Source of the DNA: Eubacteriales Family XIII. Incertae Sedis bacterium
GTDB lineage: Bacteria > Bacillota > Clostridia > Peptostreptococcales > Anaerovoracaceae
Direction: 5' to 3'
Assembly: GCA_031272745.1 (NCBI GenBank)
Contig: JAISTF010000159.1
Location: 1 to 12,804 of the forward strand
Length of the DNA stretch: 12,804 nt
The notes under the pieces are model-generated. The model made no database searches. It saw only the letters and a list, made by a program, of their open reading frames with translations, and was not told the origin of the DNA. Positions 10,798 to 12,804 of the stretch are shown here, piece after piece. The translations under genes were made by a program, and so were the position numbers. Within the stretch, counting starts at the first letter, position 1, and every line of letters starts with the position of its first letter.

Positions 10798-12804
10798 ATG
10801 AAGAGACTGTTGACAATTGGGTTTGTGTATGCGCTTGCCGTCATGGTTTGTGCCTCGCTTTGGTTGCCGGTGGTGGCGTTCGCAGGGGAAGCGGACGGGT
10901 CGTCGGGTGCGGAAAGTATCATCCAGCAGGAAGGAGCGGGCGAGGCAAGCCTCGCCCCTGCGGATGAGGTAGGCACAGAGGATTCGGCAGGCGGGCGGCA
11001 GGATGCCGCCCCTACGGATGAGGTAGGCACCGATGATACGGTAGACGGGCGGCAGGATGCCGCCCCTACGAATGACGGTGCGACCGGAAATGATGACGTC
11101 ACCGACGAAGGCGACAGTAGGGGCGGCTTGCAGCCGCCCGCAACGGCGGATGCGGCGGGCGAGGCAAGCCTCACCCCTACGAATGAGGTAGGCACGGATG
11201 ATGCGGTAGACGGGCGGCAGGATGCCGCCCCTACGGATGAGGTAGGCACCGACGATGTCGTAGGGGACGGGCTTGCCCGTCCCGCAACATCGAGCATCGC
11301 TCCCGAGAGCATCGCCGCGTTGGCGGCGGAGCCGCTGGCCACCGGCTGGAACGGGGCGTATACCGCGCCGGGGTCCGGCGTCGTGGCCACGGTCGTGGTC
11401 GCGGCCGACGCGGGCGAGATCACGAAGGTCATGGTCCGGTCCAGCCAGTGGTCCTCTGACGGCGTGAACTGGTCCACGGACGACATGACCGTCTCGCCCG
11501 GCGGCACGTACTACATCTATACGCCGATGGAAGGCTGGACGTTCACCGTCAATCCGGTCGTCCCGAACGTCAAGGCCGACGTGACGCTGGACATGGATCC
11601 GGCGATCACCACGGCCTGCGATTACTTCCTGTTTTTCTACGCGAACGGCTGCAACCTCTTGACCTCGCTGGGCGTACCCGACACCTCGCACCTGACCTCG
11701 GCCGGCTATGGGTTCATGCGTTACTACGCAAAAGATTGCAGCGCGCTCACGCAGCTCGGCGTGCCCGACACCTCGCACCTCACGACGGTGGGCGAGTATT
11801 CCCTGTACGGCTACGCGCTGAACTGCTCGAACGTGACATCCCTTGCCACGCCGGACCTCTCGAGCCTCACCAGCATCCCCGGCTCCTTCATGTCGAACTA
11901 TGCGATGAACTGCTCGTCGCTCACGGAGCTGGCCCCACCCGACACCTCGCATATCACCTCCGTCGGCGCGTACTTCCTCGGCGGCTTTGCCAACGGCTGC
12001 ACAGGGCTGACCACGCTGGATGCGCCGGACACCAGCGGCTTCACATCCGTCGGCTCGGACTTCTTGGAACACTACGCCTACGGCTGCTCGGGCCTGACGT
12101 ATCTCGGCGTGCCGGACACGTCGCACATCACGGGCGGCAGCTATTTCATGTGCGAGTATGCCACCGGCTGCTCCGCCCTGACGCAGCTCGCCGTGCCGGA
12201 CACCAGAGGCTTCACGTCCTCGGGCGATTATTTCATGGAATCTTACGCCAGGGGCTGCTCGTCGCTGACCCGCCTCGAAGCGCCCGACACTTCCAATATG
12301 ACGAGCGCAGGGAACTTCTTCCTCGATAGCTATGCCATGGGCTGCAGCTCGCTGAAGGTCCTCGGCGTTCCCGACACGACCCGCCTCACCTCGTCGTCCC
12401 TCGGCTCTTCGCGCGGGTACTTCATGTACGCTTACGCGTCCGGATGCAACGCGCTCGACTACCTCACGATGACCTCGGGCCCCTACTACTTCGACACGAA
12501 AAATGTCTCCTGGCAGCTGCCAGCCGCCGCCGCGCAGGACAGCAAGGGCCTCAAAGCCATCGTGCCGGCCGCCAGCCTCGCCGCCTGGCAGGCGCTGACC
12601 GCTGACGGCAGGACGCTCGCGCTCAACCAGGTCACCGACGCCTCCAGCGTCTACCCCGAGTCCGACCCCGACGGCTTCGCGCCCACGCTCACCGACCCCG
12701 TCTGGGGCGACGCCTTCCTCTACGGCACCGTCGTCACCACCTGGACGAACCCCGAAGGCACGAACGGCCTCAAGGAAGCCTTGGACAAGGTCGGCGCCTA
12801 CGAG
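10798..12804 (+). CDS. Secreted BspA/DUF285-like repeat surface protein with palindromic-repeat-encoded linker (3' end beyond window)
   Basis: The frame is open for 669 codons with no stop, running off the window, so only the N-terminal part is seen. The start has GAGGGGGG 8 nt upstream and a signal peptide (MKRLL, a hydrophobic core, then AFA at 27-29). Residues ~30-165 form a Gly/Ala/Asp/Thr-rich acidic linker in which GRQDAAPT and DEVGTDD recur; much of it is encoded by seven palindromic DNA repeats. Residues ~166-280 are a short beta-rich region with SSQWSSDGVNWS and PMEGWTFTVNP. Residues 281-556 hold nine full units plus one partial unit of a 29-residue repeat with YAxGCSSLTxL, PDTS, T-S-x-G and YF positions. 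This resembles the Cys/Leu-rich repeats of BspA-like LRR_5 and DUF285 proteins, which are often cell-surface or host-contact proteins. IVPAASLAAWQAL after the array resembles tails of such arrays. An anchor may lie beyond the window. Function unknown. Confidence 0.88.
   Translation, partial: MKRLLTIGFVYALAVMVCASLWLPVVAFAGEADGSSGAESIIQQEGAGEASLAPADEVGTEDSAGGRQDAAPTDEVGTDDTVDGRQDAAPTNDGATGNDDVTDEGDSRGGLQPPATADAAGEASLTPTNEVGTDDAVDGRQDAAPTDEVGTDDVVGDGLARPATSSIAPESIAALAAEPLATGWNGAYTAPGSGVVATVVVAADAGEITKVMVRSSQWSSDGVNWSTDDMTVSPGGTYYIYTPMEGWTFTVNPVVPNVKADVTLDMDPAITTACDYFLFFYANGCNLLTSLGVPDTSHLTSAGYGFMRYYAKDCSALTQLGVPDTSHLTTVGEYSLYGYALNCSNVTSLATPDLSSLTSIPGSFMSNYAMNCSSLTELAPPDTSHITSVGAYFLGGFANGCTGLTTLDAPDTSGFTSVGSDFLEHYAYGCSGLTYLGVPDTSHITGGSYFMCEYATGCSALTQLAVPDTRGFTSSGDYFMESYARGCSSLTRLEAPDTSNMTSAGNFFLDSYAMGCSSLKVLGVPDTTRLTSSSLGSSRGYFMYAYASGCNALDYLTMTSGPYYFDTKNVSWQLPAAAAQDSKGLKAIVPAASLAAWQALTADGRTLALNQVTDASSVYPESDPDGFAPTLTDPVWGDAFLYGTVVTTWTNPEGTNGLKEALDKVGAYE
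10938..11283 (+). repeat. Array of seven palindromic repeats with four different arm sequences inside a coding region
   Basis: Hairpins start at 10938, 10993, 11047, 11121, 11157, 11212 and 11264. Arm classes are GGGCGGCA/TGCCGCCC (10993, 11047, 11212), GGGCGAGGC/GCCTCGCCC (10938, and 11157 with one arm mismatch), GGGCGGCT/AGCCGCCC (11121) and GGGACGGGC/GCCCGTCCC (11264). The constant flank is GTAGGGG at one end: forward in the copies at 11121 and 11264, reversed (CCCCTACG) in most of the others. ATGAGGTAGGCAC follows four copies (10964, 11018, 11183, 11237). Hairpin starts are mostly 52-55 bp apart, or 18 codons. No copy introduces a stop codon. Confidence 0.85.
11638..12465 (+). repeat. Solenoid of 29-residue BspA/DUF285-like protein repeats
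   Basis: Units start at residues 281, 310, 339, 368, 397, 426, 454, 483, 512 and 546. Lengths are 29 except one of 28 and one of 34 (SLGSSR insertion); the tenth unit is partial. Conserved positions are Y/F-A-x-x-C, L-T-x-L, P-D-T-S, T-S and Y/F-F/L. The usual BspA unit is ~23 and DUF285 ~25 residues, so this is a longer variant, presumably a beta-solenoid. Confidence 0.75.

Noticed and set aside
10938..11283. CRISPR-like array (regular palindromic repeats with ~35-bp spacers)
   Set aside because: The spacers are themselves repeated (ATGAGGTAGGCAC in four of them), the arms differ between copies, orientation changes, the whole stretch is one open frame, and no cas gene is present.
10468..12126. 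Minus-strand open frame across rnc, the intergenic promoter and the second surface protein
   Set aside because: It reads through a promoter region and the palindromic repeats (recurring GGILPP-type peptides), while the plus-strand frame has a signal peptide and ordered protein repeats.

Overview
The window reads as chromosomal DNA of a high-GC, Gram-positive-type anaerobe, most likely an uncultured member of the Clostridia. The reasons are GGAGG-type ribosome sites, sigma-A promoters, a plsX–rnc pair, sortase-type and Cna-B surface proteins, and abundant GTAGGGG-flanked palindromic repeats. This placement is inference; no 16S rRNA or other marker is present. All five protein genes lie on the + strand.

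Layout: (1) A strong promoter (68–96) drives a very large secreted surface protein (123–6134, 2003 aa). It has a signal peptide, about five Cna_A/SDR-like beta-sandwich modules of roughly 155 residues, seven SpaA/Cna_B modules carrying isopeptide-bond residues, a proline-rich stalk and a C-terminal sorting-like signal with TPDTG. (2) An extended -10 promoter overlapping its stop codon precedes an 899-aa protein (6176–8875). That protein joins a degenerate KaiC/RecA-like N-terminal domain to a PPDK_N (PEP/pyruvate-binding ATP-grasp) domain and a C-terminal domain, with no phosphohistidine or PEP-barrel domain. (3) plsX (8905–9927) and rnc (9905–10618) follow and overlap by 23 nt. The acpP gene that often lies between them is absent, and smc does not follow rnc. 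(4) An AT-rich regulatory stretch (about 10670–10790) leads into a second secreted surface protein (10798 to past the window end). It has a signal peptide, an acidic linker built from palindromic repeats, and a solenoid of 29-residue BspA/DUF285-like repeats.

The most unusual theme is a family of short palindromic repeats: a GTAGGGG flank followed by an 8–9 bp-arm hairpin. Two identical tandem copies (8836–8902) supply the last 12 codons and stop codon of the PPDK-like gene and the ribosome site of plsX. Seven more copies (10938–11283), with four different arm sequences, are read in frame as the linker of the second surface protein.

The PPDK-like gene, plsX and rnc probably form one transcription unit (phospholipid acyl transfer and RNA processing, plus a protein of unknown role). 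The two surface proteins look like independently transcribed accessory genes flanking it.
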